Made by a program: the position numbers and the translations under genes | The notes under the pieces: model-generated | Told to the model about the DNA's origin: nothing | The model's database searches: none | What the model saw: the letters and a program-made list of their open reading frames with translations, nothing else | Assembly: GCA_029960085.1 (NCBI GenBank) | Contig: JASCPG010000009.1 | Coordinates: 1 to 60,387 of the forward strand | Reading direction: 5' to 3' | Source of the DNA: Microbacteriaceae bacterium PS02067 | GTDB lineage: Bacteria; Actinomycetota; Actinomycetes; Actinomycetales; Microbacteriaceae | Length of the DNA stretch: 60,387 nucleotides | Shown: positions 27,956 through 37,329 of the stretch, one piece after another | Position numbering within the stretch: position 1 is the stretch's first letter | How the letters are laid out: every line of letters begins with the position of its first letter

Positions 27956-29477
27956 CCGTCCGCTCTCTCCCACACCGTCCTCCCCGATGCTGCTGACCCG
28001 ACGAGGTGTGCTCGGACTCGGACTGGGCGCCGTCGCGGCAACCGTGCTCGCCTCCTGCACCCCCGCGCCGCAATGGGTGACACCCACCGGCGCAGCGGTG
28101 TCCGGCACGGAGAAGAACCGCGGCGGCACCGGCCGAGTCACCACCGTCGACCTCACCGCCGCCCCCACCACGCTCGACCTGGCCGGTACCGCCGCCGCCA
28201 CCTGGGCGTTCGGAGGTATCCCGGCCCCGGTAATCCGGCTCACCGCAGGCGACACGCTGAAAGCGACCGTCCGCAACCAGCTCGACGCGGACACCTCCGT
28301 GCACTGGCACGGACTCGCCCTCCGCAACGACATGGATGGGGTCCCTCCGGTCACCCAAGCCCCCATCGCCCCGGGCGGACAGTTCGCATACGAGTTCGTC
28401 ACCCCGCATCCGGGCACCTACTGGTTCCACCCCCACGTCGGCCCGCAACTGGACCACGGCCTCTACGGTGCGCTCATCATCGACGACCCGGACGAGAAGG
28501 TGACGTGGGACGACGAATGGGTGCTGATCCTCGACGACTGGCTCGACGGCGTCACCGCCACCCCGGACCAGGTCCTCACCGACCTCTCGAAGGGCATGGG
28601 AGACATGGGCGGGATGGGCGACATGTTCATGCGGATGGGGAACCTGCTGATGGGTGCCACCTCCGACCTGCTCGGCGGCGACGCCGGCGACGTCTACTAC
28701 CCGCACTACCTCATCAACGGCAAACCCAAAGCCGACCCCGCCCAATTCTCCGGCACTCCTGGTGCCCGGGTGCGGATCCGTGTCATCAACGCCGGTAGCG
28801 ACACCGCGTTCCGGTTCGCGATCGGCGGCCACACCCTGACGATCACCCACACCGACGGGTTCCCGGTGGATCCTGTCGAGGTCGACAGTGTCCTGATCGG
28901 GATGGGCGAACGCTACGACCTGCAGGTCACCCTGGACGATGGGGTGTTCCCTGTCGTCGCCGACGCGGAAGGCAAGCAGGATCGCGCGTTCGCGCTCGTT
29001 CGCACCGCCGCTGGCACGGCTCCGGCCAGCGACGTCCCCGTCGCCGAGCTCGGCACCGGCAGGGTCGGCACCGCTGCCGGGCTGAGCGCGACCGCCTCCG
29101 TCACCCTGCACCAGGCATCCCCCGACCGGGTCGTGCACCTCGCGCTGACCGGGGGGATGGAGGCGTACGACTGGGGGATCAATGGGCGCCGGTTCGACAT
29201 GAACGACCCGTTGCGGGACGCGCACGCGATCAGTAGGGGGGAGCGGGTGCAGTTGCGGATCCGCAATGACACCGAGATGTGGCATCCGTTCCACCTGCAC
29301 GGCCACACCTACCAGCACGCGAACGGCGGCCCCCGGAAGGACACCTCCATCATCCTCCCGGGCCAGACCCTGACAGTCGACTTCGACGCCGACAACCCCG
29401 GCCAGTGGGTCGCGCACTGCCACAACATCTACCACGCCGAGACCGGCATGACCACGGTGCTCGGATACCAGTCATGA
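27948..29477 (+). CDS. Multicopper oxidase, Tat-type lipoprotein
   Basis: The product has 509 residues. The signal has twin arginines R18-R19 ([15 protein letters not shown]) and a lipobox LASC with C37. The copper ligands are all present: [19 protein letters not shown] and [12 protein letters not shown], so it has a type 1 site and a trinuclear centre. An Met-rich stretch ([15 protein letters not shown]) may bind Cu(I) substrate. It probably oxidises Cu(I) to the less toxic Cu(II) at the cell surface. It overlaps the ATPase gene by 8 bp and ends this transcript. Confidence 0.95.
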   Translation: MPDRPLSPTPSSPMLLTRRGVLGLGLGAVAATVLASCTPAPQWVTPTGAAVSGTEKNRGGTGRVTTVDLTAAPTTLDLAGTAAATWAFGGIPAPVIRLTAGDTLKATVRNQLDADTSVHWHGLALRNDMDGVPPVTQAPIAPGGQFAYEFVTPHPGTYWFHPHVGPQLDHGLYGALIIDDPDEKVTWDDEWVLILDDWLDGVTATPDQVLTDLSKGMGDMGGMGDMFMRMGNLLMGATSDLLGGDAGDVYYPHYLINGKPKADPAQFSGTPGARVRIRVINAGSDTAFRFAIGGHTLTITHTDGFPVDPVEVDSVLIGMGERYDLQVTLDDGVFPVVADAEGKQDRAFALVRTAAGTAPASDVPVAELGTGRVGTAAGLSATASVTLHQASPDRVVHLALTGGMEAYDWGINGRRFDMNDPLRDAHAISRGERVQLRIRNDTEMWHPFHLHGHTYQHANGGPRKDTSIILPGQTLTVDFDADNPGQWVAHCHNIYHAETGMTTVLGYQS

Positions 29478-29870
29478 ACCGCGCGTTCACCCCCAGCACG
29501 GGAGGATGATCGCGCGGGCAATCGGACGGCGGCGGCGGACGTCAAGTCTAAGTGGACTTCCTACTCTTATGTAGGGATCTGCCATTTCGCGCGGAATCCT
29601 GCTGACGAAACTGCTGCCAATTAGCGTGGAATCCCCGAGTTCTCCGCCACCTTGACCGGGAACCTACACCTGAGGTGTAGGTTCCGTTTGGAGTTGTCCA
29701 TTTCGCGCAGGAAATGTCCACGGTGTGTCCGTCTGGACATTTCGGCCGGTTTGGTTTGTCGAGTGCGAGACGAGGCTTGGGTCGCGTGGAGGGCTCAATG
29801 ACCCCCGGCAGGGAAGTCGATTCGCAAGAAATGTCGAGACGGCGAGCACCCTCGCTCGTAGATTCGATGC
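29478..29870. other. 393-bp non-coding junction holding boundary repeats
   Basis: No credible gene is seen. The stretch holds repeat copy B (29659-29743), a shorter degenerate copy at 29570-29597 (TGTAGG, then CCATTTCGCGCGGAA) and a decayed GAAATGTC box near 29829. The AraC promoter is at its right end, with a -10-like TAGATT at 29859-29864. Confidence 0.6.
29659..29743 (+). repeat. Boundary repeat, copy B, with perfect palindrome
   Basis: A perfect palindrome GGAACCTACACC-TGA-GGTGTAGGTTCC (29659-29685) merges with the repeat: TGTAGGTTCC at 29676, TGTCCATTTC at +19, GAAATGTCCA at 29711-29720 and its exact inverted partner TGGACATTTC at 29734-29743. It is the best-preserved copy with D. It marks the right edge of the copper island. 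Confidence 0.75.
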
Positions 29871-30833
29871 GTGTCTGCACCTCTACTCCCGTCGACCACT
29901 CGGCGGCATGAGGAGTGCGTGAGTCGAGCGCTTCAGTGGGTGGAAGAGCGACTCGAGGAGCCGGTGACGCTTGCCGATATCGCGGTGGTCGCCGGTCTCT
30001 CCCCGCATCATTTCCATCGGATATTTCGTGCTGTTGTGGGCGAGAGCCCGAAGGCGCATCTCCGGAGATTGCGGCTCGAGCGAGCGGTCTATCGACTCAA
30101 GGTGAGCAGCGATACGGTGCTGGACATCGCGTTGGAGTCCGGGTTCGCTACCCCCGAGACTTTCACCCGAGCTTTCGTCAGACGCTTCGAGCTCAGCCCT
30201 TCGGAGTACCGGGGGATGGTGCGGGCGTATCGCGAGTATGTGGACGTGGCGCAGCAGAGCAAGACATTAGAGGGTTTCGCGGCGGAAACGCCGCTCACTC
30301 TACGTTTCGATTTCGACGCGGCACCCGTGTGGATGGAGCGCACCCCTGAATGGCACCTGCTCGTGCTGCGGCATCGCGGGTACGGTGGCGTCGGGATCGG
30401 ACATCCTTCGCTCGAGCCCTGGAAGCAGCTGCGCGAATTCGCGACCGCGAGCGGCATCCCACACGAATCTGATCGTCTGGTAGGGATCACACGCGACGAC
30501 CCCTATGTCGTTGGTGAAGACCAGATCCGTTTCGACGCCGCATTGTTGATCCCGGGTCCGGTAGACCCGCCTCGCCCCTTTTCTTACCGCACGATGCCAG
30601 CTCAGATGTGCGTCGTGCATCGACATACGGGCGGTGCTGAGCAGATAGCGAAGACCTTCGCCGCTATCGGCGTGCAGTGGATGCCCTCAGAAGGGTGGCG
30701 TCTCCGCTGCGCATCACCCTTCGAGGTTCATCACGTCGCCCAAGCTGTCACCGGCGCTGCCCGCATCAGCCACACCCACGCCTATGTCCCTCTTGAGCAC
30801 CGGCACCATACTCATCCAGAAGGAGCGCCATGA
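29871..30833 (+). CDS. AraC-family regulator with GyrI-like effector domain
   Basis: The product has 320 residues from GTG 29871. The N-terminal AraC DNA-binding domain (about 15-120) has both helix-turn-helices (TLADIAVVAGLSPHHFHRIF and DIALESGFATPETFTRAF). The C-terminal GyrI-like domain (about 155-310) usually binds hydrophobic drugs. TAGATT ends seven bases before the GTG and there is no clear Shine-Dalgarno, so the mRNA may be leaderless. The next gene overlaps by four bases, so the regulator and the SRPBCC protein form an operon. Confidence 0.9.
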   Translation: MSAPLLPSTTRRHEECVSRALQWVEERLEEPVTLADIAVVAGLSPHHFHRIFRAVVGESPKAHLRRLRLERAVYRLKVSSDTVLDIALESGFATPETFTRAFVRRFELSPSEYRGMVRAYREYVDVAQQSKTLEGFAAETPLTLRFDFDAAPVWMERTPEWHLLVLRHRGYGGVGIGHPSLEPWKQLREFATASGIPHESDRLVGITRDDPYVVGEDQIRFDAALLIPGPVDPPRPFSYRTMPAQMCVVHRHTGGAEQIAKTFAAIGVQWMPSEGWRLRCASPFEVHHVAQAVTGAARISHTHAYVPLEHRHHTHPEGAP

Positions 30834-31285
30834 TCGGATTTCAGTTCACCGAGCACATCGACAGACCCCCGCTAGACGTGTTCGCCGTCCTGGCAGATCC
30901 CACCCGATCGGTCGACTACGTCGAGGGCGTGGTGAGGAGCGTGAAAGTGGCAGACGAGCCCCTTGCCGAGGGGTCCATGATCGAGGAGACCCGTCTCGTG
31001 AAAGGCAAGGAATCGACAGGTCGACTGCGGATCGTCACCCTTGACCCACCGTCGACATTCGCGATCGCCAGCGAGGCGGAGGGCATCACTGCTACCTACC
31101 GATACCGCCTTCACCCCGAAGCTGCTGGAACTCGGATCGAGTGGACATGCGAGCTCGAAGCGACGGGATTGCGCCGGGTGATGCTTCCCCTCGTAGCCGC
31201 GATCTCGAAAAAAGAAGACGGCGACCACCTGGTCCGCCTCAAGGCGTACATAGAGTCGCAGCACAACGCTGGGGCCGCATCGTGA
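30830..31285 (+). CDS. SRPBCC-family (START-like) protein
   Basis: The product has 151 residues from ATG 30830. FQFTEHIDRPPLDVFAVLAD at the N-terminus and the C-terminal helix (PLVAAISKKEDGDHLVRLKA) are typical of polyketide-cyclase-like SRPBCC ligand-binding domains. It probably binds a small hydrophobic molecule; no catalytic residue can be named. It overlaps the AraC gene by ATGA and the next gene by TGATG. Confidence 0.85.
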   Translation: MIGFQFTEHIDRPPLDVFAVLADPTRSVDYVEGVVRSVKVADEPLAEGSMIEETRLVKGKESTGRLRIVTLDPPSTFAIASEAEGITATYRYRLHPEAAGTRIEWTCELEATGLRRVMLPLVAAISKKEDGDHLVRLKAYIESQHNAGAAS

Positions 31286-31689
31286 TGCCCTCCGACACCA
31301 GGGTCGAAGAGGCGCTTGACCGTGCCACGGGGCCGCGACGCGAAGAGGTCACTGAACTCCTCGACCTCTTCGAGGAAGTGGCGCAACGGCCCCCCGTGGT
31401 GTGGGCTGATCGGATCGTCGGCTTCGGCCAATACGAGTACACCTACGACAGCGGGCGCGAGGGCATCGCACCCGAGATCGCCTTCGCGTCCGGCGCTAAG
31501 CACACGCTCTACCTGGTGGAGGGATTCGCCGAGAGGTGGCCCGATCTGCTCGATCGACTCGGTCCCCATCGCACGAGCACCGCCTGCCTCTACCTCACCC
31601 GGCTGTCGGCAGTGGATCGGGATGTACTGAGGGAGATCCTTGAGCGGTCGCTCGCCACCGTCCGCGACGGACGCGAGGCAGAGAGATGA
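31285..31689 (+). CDS. DUF1801-family protein
   Basis: The product has 134 residues from ATG 31285 (a GTG three bases earlier is an alternative). PSDTRVEEALDR, PPVVWADRIVGFGQYEYTY and FASGAKHTLYL are typical of DUF1801 (YdhG-like) proteins, whose role is unknown. It overlaps the VOC gene by four bases (31686-31689). The four-gene cluster is fully coupled, which suggests one small-molecule response pathway. Confidence 0.85.
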   Translation: MPSDTRVEEALDRATGPRREEVTELLDLFEEVAQRPPVVWADRIVGFGQYEYTYDSGREGIAPEIAFASGAKHTLYLVEGFAERWPDLLDRLGPHRTSTACLYLTRLSAVDRDVLREILERSLATVRDGREAER

Positions 31690-32063
31690 CCGGATCGGCC
31701 CTTGTCCAGGTGGCGCAAAGGGTCCAAGACCTTGAGCGGGCAGCGGCCTTCTACTCCGCGCTCATCGGTTCGCCCCCTGTGGCCACGTTTGATCCCCCAG
31801 GGCTTGTGTTTTTCAATCTGGCAGGCGTCCGGTTGCTCCTCGAGCGGGAAGCGCCGTCTGCGCTGCTCTATCTCTGTGTCGACGACTTGGAATCGGCGGT
31901 CGCGCGCGTCGGCGACGTGGAGATTCTCTCGACGGCGCACCGTATCTTCACCCACGATACGAATACCCTCGGCCCGATCGGGCAAGAGGAGTGGCAGTCG
32001 TTCATACGCGACCCCGAGGGAAACACGGTGGGGCTTGTCGAGTTTCGAGACCGGAAGCTTTGA
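31686..32063 (+). CDS. VOC-family (glyoxalase/bleomycin-resistance-like) protein
   Basis: The product has 125 residues. The paired beta-alpha-beta-beta-beta units are visible (LVQVAQRVQDLERAAAFYSA and SALLYLCVDDLESAVARV), and the last strand IRDPEGNTVGLVEF carries the conserved C-terminal Glu. VOC proteins bind metals or sequester antibiotics. It is the last gene of the AraC cluster, which resembles drug-sensing loci. Confidence 0.88.
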   Translation: MTGSALVQVAQRVQDLERAAAFYSALIGSPPVATFDPPGLVFFNLAGVRLLLEREAPSALLYLCVDDLESAVARVGDVEILSTAHRIFTHDTNTLGPIGQEEWQSFIRDPEGNTVGLVEFRDRKL

Positions 32064-32153
32064 AGGCGAGCCTGGCTATGCGAGTCACCGAGGTCGATTG
32101 AGCTATGCGCGCACATTGGTCGGACACTTCGAGCTGCGCGCGGTGACGGCAGC

Positions 32154-32169
32154 CGTGGACATTTCATCC
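32154..32169 (-). repeat. Inverted partial copy of the boundary repeat
   Basis: Read on the minus strand, GGATGAAATGTCCACG is identical over 16 bases to 51849-51864 in copy D. It lies 55 bp before copy C in opposite orientation. Confidence 0.55.
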
Positions 32170-32223
32170 CCTGGCGCCGTGGCTTCTCCGCCCCACCAGG
32201 AACAAGTCTGAGCGATCCCTACA

Positions 32224-32280
32224 GGTAGGTTCCGGTGGGAGCGGTCCAAATCTGATACGAAATGTCGGCGGAGTCAGCTT
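32224..32280 (+). repeat. Boundary repeat, copy C (truncated)
   Basis: GGTAGGTTCC at 32224, GGTCCA at +19 and GAAATGTCGG with TGTC at +39 keep the spacing of copies A, B and D. The last box (expected near 32282) is absent, so the copy is cut or diverged at its right end. It separates the AraC cluster from the restriction locus. Confidence 0.55.
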
Positions 32281-32643
32281 CCTAGCGCAGCACCCTATTG
32301 ATATACACCGGATCCCGATGATCGTGCGTCACGATCACCTCCTCGCGAAACGGATCGACCTTCGCGAGCTGCGTCTGCAGGCGTGAGTTGGCAGGGTCGT
32401 CCGGGACGAGACTCACCCTCCTCAAGCTTCTGGTGGGGCACCGGCTGACATGAGCGTCGTACGCCACGCGCTCCTGGCTGTGTCCGCGCTCGACGCGACG
32501 CCGATGATTGTGTCGCGCTGAAAGGATGCGGACCCACCACGCCGGCTCTGACGACACCGGACCGGCGATGACATGGGCCAGGATGGGAGGGTTCGCGGCG
32601 GTGACGTCGCTTGTTCGTTGCAATACAGCAGGAGTGCCCACCT

Positions 32644-34593
32644 GTGGTGAATCACGTCGCCTTCATCTGGAACATTGCCGAGTCTCTTCGCGGCCCGTTC
32701 AAGCCGTCCGAGTACGGGTCGGTCGTTCTTCCGTTCACGGTGCTCCGCCGCCTTGACGCGGTGCTCGCCGACACCAAGCCCGCCGTGCTCGAGGCGGCGA
32801 AAGGCATAGAGACGCTCCCCGAGATGCTGCAGGCGATCAAGCTCCAGGAAGCTGCGGGCCACCAGTTCTACAACATGTCCCCGTTCGACTTCGCCAAGCT
32901 CGTCGCCGACCCGGCCGATCTGCGAGCGAACCTGTCCTCGTACCTTGCCGGGTTCTCCCCGAATGTGCGGGACATCTTCGAGCGGTTCGAGTTCGACAAG
33001 ACGCTGAACAAGCTCGCGGAGAAGAACAAGCTGTTCGCGGTGACGGAGAAGTTCGCGCAGGCCGACTTCCACCCCCGCACCGTCTCCAACATCCAGATGG
33101 GCCTCGTGTTCGAGGAGCTGATCCGGTTCGCGAACGAGAAGTCGAACGAGACCGCCGGCGACCATTACACCCCGCGCGAGGTCATCAAGCTCATGGTCGA
33201 GCTGCTGTTCGCGCTCGATGACGACGCCCTGTCGAAGTCGGGTGTGGTGCGGTCCATCTACGACCCGACCGCCGGCACCGGCGGCATGCTCTCGGTCGCC
33301 GACGAGTACCTGCACACCCTGAACCCGAGTATCCAGCTCAGCCTGTACGGCCAGGACTACAACGACGCGTCGTACGCGATCTGCAAGGCCGACATGGTCA
33401 TCAAGGGCCAGGACGTCGACAACATCGCCCTCGGCGACACCCTCACCGAAGACGCCTTCGACGACAAGAAGTTCGACTACGGCCTCTCCAACCCGCCTTT
33501 CGGGGTCGATTGGAAGGACCAGCGCGCCTACGTAGACGACGAACACGCCAAGCTCGGCTTCAACGGCCGCTTCGGGCCCGGCACCCCCGCCGTCAGCGAC
33601 GGGGCGATGCTGTTTCTCCTCCATCTGGTGTCGAAGATGCGCAAGCCCGAAGACGGCGGCTCCCGCATGGCGATCGTCCTCAACGGATCACCGCTGTTCT
33701 CCGGCGGCGCCGGCGGAGGCGAGTCCAACATCCGCAAGTGGCTGCTCGACAACGACCTCGTCGAGGCGATCATCGGACTGCCGAAGGACATGTTCTACAA
33801 CACCGGCATCTCCACCTACATCTGGGTCCTCACCAACCGCAAAGACGAGAACCGTAAGGGCCGGGTGCAGCTCATCGACGGGCGCGAGATGTTCACCAAG
33901 CTCCGCAAGGGTCTCGGCTCCAAACGCAACGAACTCTCCCCCAAGAACATCGAGACCATCGTCAGCCTCTATGCCGGGTTCGCGGACGGCGAGCACTCGA
34001 AGATTTTCCGCAACGAGGACTTCCTCTACCGCACCATCACCGTCGAACGCCCTCTCAAACTCAACTGGCAGGTCACGCCGGAACGCATCGACACCGTCTT
34101 CGAGGCCAAGGCCATCCAGAAGCTGAACGAGACGGATGCCACAGCCCTACGTGCCGCCCTCGACCGGCTCGGCACCGACACCGTATGGAAGAACCGCACC
34201 GCGTTCCAGAAGGCGCTGAAGGATGCCGCGAAAGCCGAAGGCCTCACCCTCCCCGCACCGCTCCTCAAGACCGTGACCACCGAGCTCGGTGAGCAGGACG
34301 ACACCGCTGACACCTGCACCGACGCGAAGGGCAACCCGGAGGCGGATGCGTCACTCCGCGACACCGAGAACGTGCCGTGGGGCGAGGATGTCGACGACTA
34401 CGTCGCCCGCGAAGTCCTCCCGTACGCACCCGACGCGTGGGTCGACCACTCCAAGACCAAGGAAGGCGCCGAGATCCCCTTCACCCGCCACTTCTACCAG
34501 TACATCCCGCCCCGCCCGCTCGAAGAGATCGACCGAGACCTCGACGCCGTCATGGACCAGCTCCGCGCAATGCTCGTAGAGGTCGAACGGTGA
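32644..34593 (+). CDS. hsdM: Type I restriction-modification methylase subunit
   Basis: The product has 649 residues from GTG 32644 (GGAG nine bases upstream); GTG 32647 is equally possible, and the upstream frame is not used. The N-terminal HsdM domain reads FIWNIAESLRGPFKPSEYG. The N6-adenine methylase core has motif I DPTAGTGGML and motif IV SNPPFGVDW. It modifies adenine in the target chosen by HsdS and is part of the restriction complex with HsdR. HsdS starts at an overlapping GTGA. The long C-terminal region has PYAPDAWVDHSKTK, as in many actinobacterial HsdM proteins. Confidence 0.96.
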   Translation: MVNHVAFIWNIAESLRGPFKPSEYGSVVLPFTVLRRLDAVLADTKPAVLEAAKGIETLPEMLQAIKLQEAAGHQFYNMSPFDFAKLVADPADLRANLSSYLAGFSPNVRDIFERFEFDKTLNKLAEKNKLFAVTEKFAQADFHPRTVSNIQMGLVFEELIRFANEKSNETAGDHYTPREVIKLMVELLFALDDDALSKSGVVRSIYDPTAGTGGMLSVADEYLHTLNPSIQLSLYGQDYNDASYAICKADMVIKGQDVDNIALGDTLTEDAFDDKKFDYGLSNPPFGVDWKDQRAYVDDEHAKLGFNGRFGPGTPAVSDGAMLFLLHLVSKMRKPEDGGSRMAIVLNGSPLFSGGAGGGESNIRKWLLDNDLVEAIIGLPKDMFYNTGISTYIWVLTNRKDENRKGRVQLIDGREMFTKLRKGLGSKRNELSPKNIETIVSLYAGFADGEHSKIFRNEDFLYRTITVERPLKLNWQVTPERIDTVFEAKAIQKLNETDATALRAALDRLGTDTVWKNRTAFQKALKDAAKAEGLTLPAPLLKTVTTELGEQDDTADTCTDAKGNPEADASLRDTENVPWGEDVDDYVAREVLPYAPDAWVDHSKTKEGAEIPFTRHFYQYIPPRPLEEIDRDLDAVMDQLRAMLVEVER

Positions 34594-35843
34594 GCGCACC
34601 AGTTTCGCGCTTCCCGCTTGTGCAGTTGCGCAACGTGTCGGCCATCCCGATCACGAACGGCCTCGGGGAAGCCGGTAACCCTGCGAACGACGAAGCCTGG
34701 CCTCGGTACATTCGAACAACAGATATTGCAGCAGTGCGTGCGCTCGACGCGAACAAGCGAGTGACGCTTCCGCAAGAAGTAGCGCGACTGGCCCCCGTTC
34801 TGAGGGGCGACATTCTGATGACGAGCGCGGGCGCGACGGTCGGCAAGAGCTATCTTCACCAGACGGACGAGGCCGCATGCTTCGCCGGATACCTGTCACG
34901 ACTGCGCGTGCGCCCCGACCGTGCGTTGCCAGAGTTTGTCGCGTATTGGACGGAGTCGCCCCACTACCTTGATCAAGTTCAGTCGGGGGCTGTGAAGTCG
35001 ACGATCGAGAATTTCAGCGCCGCCAAGTATCGGGCGATGTGGATGCCGCTACCTCCTCTCGAGGAGCAGCGGGCGATTGCGGACTATCTGGATCGGGAGA
35101 CGGCGCAGATCGACGCGTTCATCGCGAAGAACGAGGAACTCATCACCCTCCTCACCGAACGCCGAGCAGCGGCTGCGCAGTCAGAGGTCGAGCATCACGT
35201 CGGCCTAGGATCACGCCTCAAATTTCACTTCCGGGAGATCGATGTGCGGGCTGGCAGCAAGTGGGAGGAACTGCCGCTGCTCTCGGTCTCGATCCACCGC
35301 GGGGTAGTTCCCCGTGACGATGACTCCGAGTCTTCGAATGAATCAAGCGATCTGTCGCACTACAAGGTCGCCAGCTCGGGCGACATCGTCCTCAACAGAA
35401 TGCGCGCGTTCCAAGGTGGTCTCGGCGTCGCACCATGCACGGGCCTAGTCAGCCCCGATTACGCCGTGCTTCGACCGGCGCCCGACGTCGACCCCAACTG
35501 GCTAGCGCTCGTCATGCGTACGCCTCGTTTTGTCAGCGAAATGGTTCTACGCCTTCGAGGCATCGGGACGACGGACTCTGGAGCGGTGCGCACGCCGCGA
35601 ATCAGCGTGGCGGATCTCGGGGCGATCCTCGTGAGCGTCCCGGGTAGCACGGTGCAAGCCGCTGAACTGCGTGCGGTGGCGACCTCCACCACGCAAATCG
35701 AGGCGGCGCTCTCGGTTGCGCAGCGAAGTGTCGAGCTTGCGCGCGAGCGTCGTGCCGCGCTGATTTCTGCCGCCGTCACGGGCAGGATCGACGTAGCCAA
35801 CGCCTCTATCTCGTCGAGGTTGAGTCAGTTGACGGCGAGTTGA
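34590..35843 (+). CDS. hsdS: Type I restriction specificity subunit
   Basis: The product has 417 residues from GTG 34590, overlapping the hsdM stop. It has two target-recognition domains. The first ends at the central conserved region PLPPLEEQRAIADYLDRETA, followed by the helical spacer IDAFIAKNEELITLLTERRA. The second spans about residues 225-370 and ends with QRSVELARERRAALISAAVT and TGRIDV. The recognised sequence is likely bipartite, and cannot be read here. Confidence 0.94.
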   Translation: MSAPVSRFPLVQLRNVSAIPITNGLGEAGNPANDEAWPRYIRTTDIAAVRALDANKRVTLPQEVARLAPVLRGDILMTSAGATVGKSYLHQTDEAACFAGYLSRLRVRPDRALPEFVAYWTESPHYLDQVQSGAVKSTIENFSAAKYRAMWMPLPPLEEQRAIADYLDRETAQIDAFIAKNEELITLLTERRAAAAQSEVEHHVGLGSRLKFHFREIDVRAGSKWEELPLLSVSIHRGVVPRDDDSESSNESSDLSHYKVASSGDIVLNRMRAFQGGLGVAPCTGLVSPDYAVLRPAPDVDPNWLALVMRTPRFVSEMVLRLRGIGTTDSGAVRTPRISVADLGAILVSVPGSTVQAAELRAVATSTTQIEAALSVAQRSVELARERRAALISAAVTGRIDVANASISSRLSQLTAS

Positions 35844-35989
35844 TCGAGCGCTCCGCTCGAGCGCCGGGACCCGTGGATTCGCGCGGATTTCGCTTGCGGA
35901 TCATGTTGATGCCGCCGGTGGTCAGCGTCTGGGGCCGTCGGTAGTCTGGACGTCTGTCGGCTTGCGGCGAACGGACGGAGGTGATCCTG

Positions 35990-36850
35990 ATGGCGAAACA
36001 GTTCGAGTTCCGGCTGATCGACGGGTCAGCCCCATCCGGGCAACTGGAGGCGGACGATCTCATCGCGCTCGTCCAGAGCCTGAAAGAGGTCGCCACGAAG
36101 TTGGGTCGAGACGAGACTGCGGCCGAACTCGTCGGCCGTCCGACCAAGCGCACACAGCGGCTGGCCAAACTCAACGTCGGCCTAGCGCCGGGCAGTACGC
36201 GGGTGCTTCTGCAGCGGACCGCGGCCGGCGATGACGCGCTCGACTTCGATCTTGACGAAGAGCGCTCCTTCGACGAGCGGTTCGAGGCGATAGTCTTCTC
36301 GATCGCTGCTGACAGCCGACCGGAGTGGGTGTCGGGCTCGCTCTCGATCGCGGCTGGAAAGCTCCGCGCGGCGCTTGCGCACGCTGCCCCGCAGGTCGAG
36401 TTTACGGTCGACGGGCGCGTGCAGAGGCGTTTCGCCACGGTGGAGACGCACAAGCAGACCTGGCTGGCCGACGACAGCTCAGATGAAGAGACCGTGCATT
36501 TCGTTGGTCGACTACGCGCCGCCAATCTCGACAGTCATCGCTTCCAGGTCACCGACGACGTCGGAAATCGTGTCGCGCTGGTCGATGTCGACGAGGGCGT
36601 GCAGGCAGGTCGCCTGCTGGGTGGGTACGTCGATGTCGTCGGATCACCCGAACGGGACGCGAAGGGGCGACTCTCGCACATCCATCGGCCTGTGATCGAC
36701 GCGGCTCCGGCGCCGCCTGGTTCGGCGGGCGTACGAGACGCGGTTCCCCTGGACGAGATTCTGTCGCGCGCAAAAGGACCAGTTGCCGGGGGAATCAGCG
36801 ACCTTACGGAAGACGAGGCGGCGGCCTTCCTCGAAGCGATCGGCCGCTGA
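35990..36850 (+). CDS. Uncharacterised protein embedded in the type I R-M locus
   Basis: The product has 286 residues from ATG 35990, behind an almost perfect Shine-Dalgarno (GGAGGTGATCC). I do not recognise the family. The N-terminal half (QFEFRLIDGSAPSGQLEADD) is alpha/beta; the C-terminal half has a beta-rich, OB-like block (VHFVGRLRAANLDSHRFQV, then VDVVGSPERDAKGRLSHI). The last 40 residues form a short helical tail. The PIN gene starts directly at its stop, so the two are translationally coupled. It could be an antitoxin-like regulator or a scaffold for the nuclease; that is inferred from the pairing. Confidence 0.7.
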   Translation: MAKQFEFRLIDGSAPSGQLEADDLIALVQSLKEVATKLGRDETAAELVGRPTKRTQRLAKLNVGLAPGSTRVLLQRTAAGDDALDFDLDEERSFDERFEAIVFSIAADSRPEWVSGSLSIAAGKLRAALAHAAPQVEFTVDGRVQRRFATVETHKQTWLADDSSDEETVHFVGRLRAANLDSHRFQVTDDVGNRVALVDVDEGVQAGRLLGGYVDVVGSPERDAKGRLSHIHRPVIDAAPAPPGSAGVRDAVPLDEILSRAKGPVAGGISDLTEDEAAAFLEAIGR

Positions 36851-37294
36851 GTGTCGGTCAATCACGCTGCGCTACTGGACACGGACGTCTACAGTGCACT
36901 CTTCATCACCCCGGCACGGATCGTCGAGAAGCAAGGTCATCCGGTCGACGCGTGGCGCATCGCCCTCACCGGGTATCGGCCGGTGATCGCATTCCAGACC
37001 AGAGCAGAGATCCTCGGTGGCGCTCTTCTCGCACGCTGGGGTGCAAAGCGGCTCGAGCAGACGCGCGAGCAGCTCGACGCCACGCCGACGGTCGACGAAG
37101 ACATCAGCGTCGTCGACGCCTACAGTCAGCTGTTGGTCGAGGCAAGAGACCTCGGACACCCGCTGGGGAACGCCGCGCATCACGTGGGTGACCGCTGGAT
37201 CGCCGCGTGCGCAATAGCCAAGATGTTGCCGCTTCTCAGCGGCAACGCGAGACACTTCCGTGGTGCGCCGCGTCTCGAGCTGCTCGAGTACTGA
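36851..37294 (+). CDS. PIN-domain nuclease (VapC-like)
   Basis: The product has 147 residues from GTG 36851, immediately after the previous stop. The acidic positions of the PIN active site are visible: D in ALLDTDVYSALF, E in QTRAEILGG and D in VGDRWIAACAIA, with a final LLSGNARHFRG replacing the usual TxNxxDF. PIN toxins cut RNA. It lies between hsdS and hsdR, where anticodon nucleases are known to be stored in other type I loci, so it may act as a back-up when restriction fails. Confidence 0.82.
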   Translation: MSVNHAALLDTDVYSALFITPARIVEKQGHPVDAWRIALTGYRPVIAFQTRAEILGGALLARWGAKRLEQTREQLDATPTVDEDISVVDAYSQLLVEARDLGHPLGNAAHHVGDRWIAACAIAKMLPLLSGNARHFRGAPRLELLEY

Positions 37295-37329
37295 GCAGCG
37301 CCCGGCCGTGATGTCGGTAGGCTCGCGGC

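Larger units (their letters stand above)
32064..32643. other. 580-bp gap before the restriction locus
   Basis: No convincing gene. It holds boundary repeat copy C (32224-32268) and an inverted partial copy (32154-32169). A 119-codon minus-strand frame (32282-32641) ends VIVTHDHRDPVYINRVLR but has no ribosome-binding site or recognisable family; it may be the broken end of a lost gene. Confidence 0.5.

Noticed and set aside
25457..28417. A 986-codon minus-strand frame opposite the P-type ATPase and oxidase
   Set aside because: Same reason: it mirrors two real genes and contains no recognisable domain.
32282..32641. 119-codon minus-strand frame before hsdM
   Set aside because: No ribosome-binding site, no family, and overlaps repeat remnants; treated as non-coding or a fragment.
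36851..37294. Classical VapBC toxin-antitoxin pair
   Set aside because: The upstream partner is 286 residues with no VapB-like DNA-binding fold, so I do not call a standard VapBC module.
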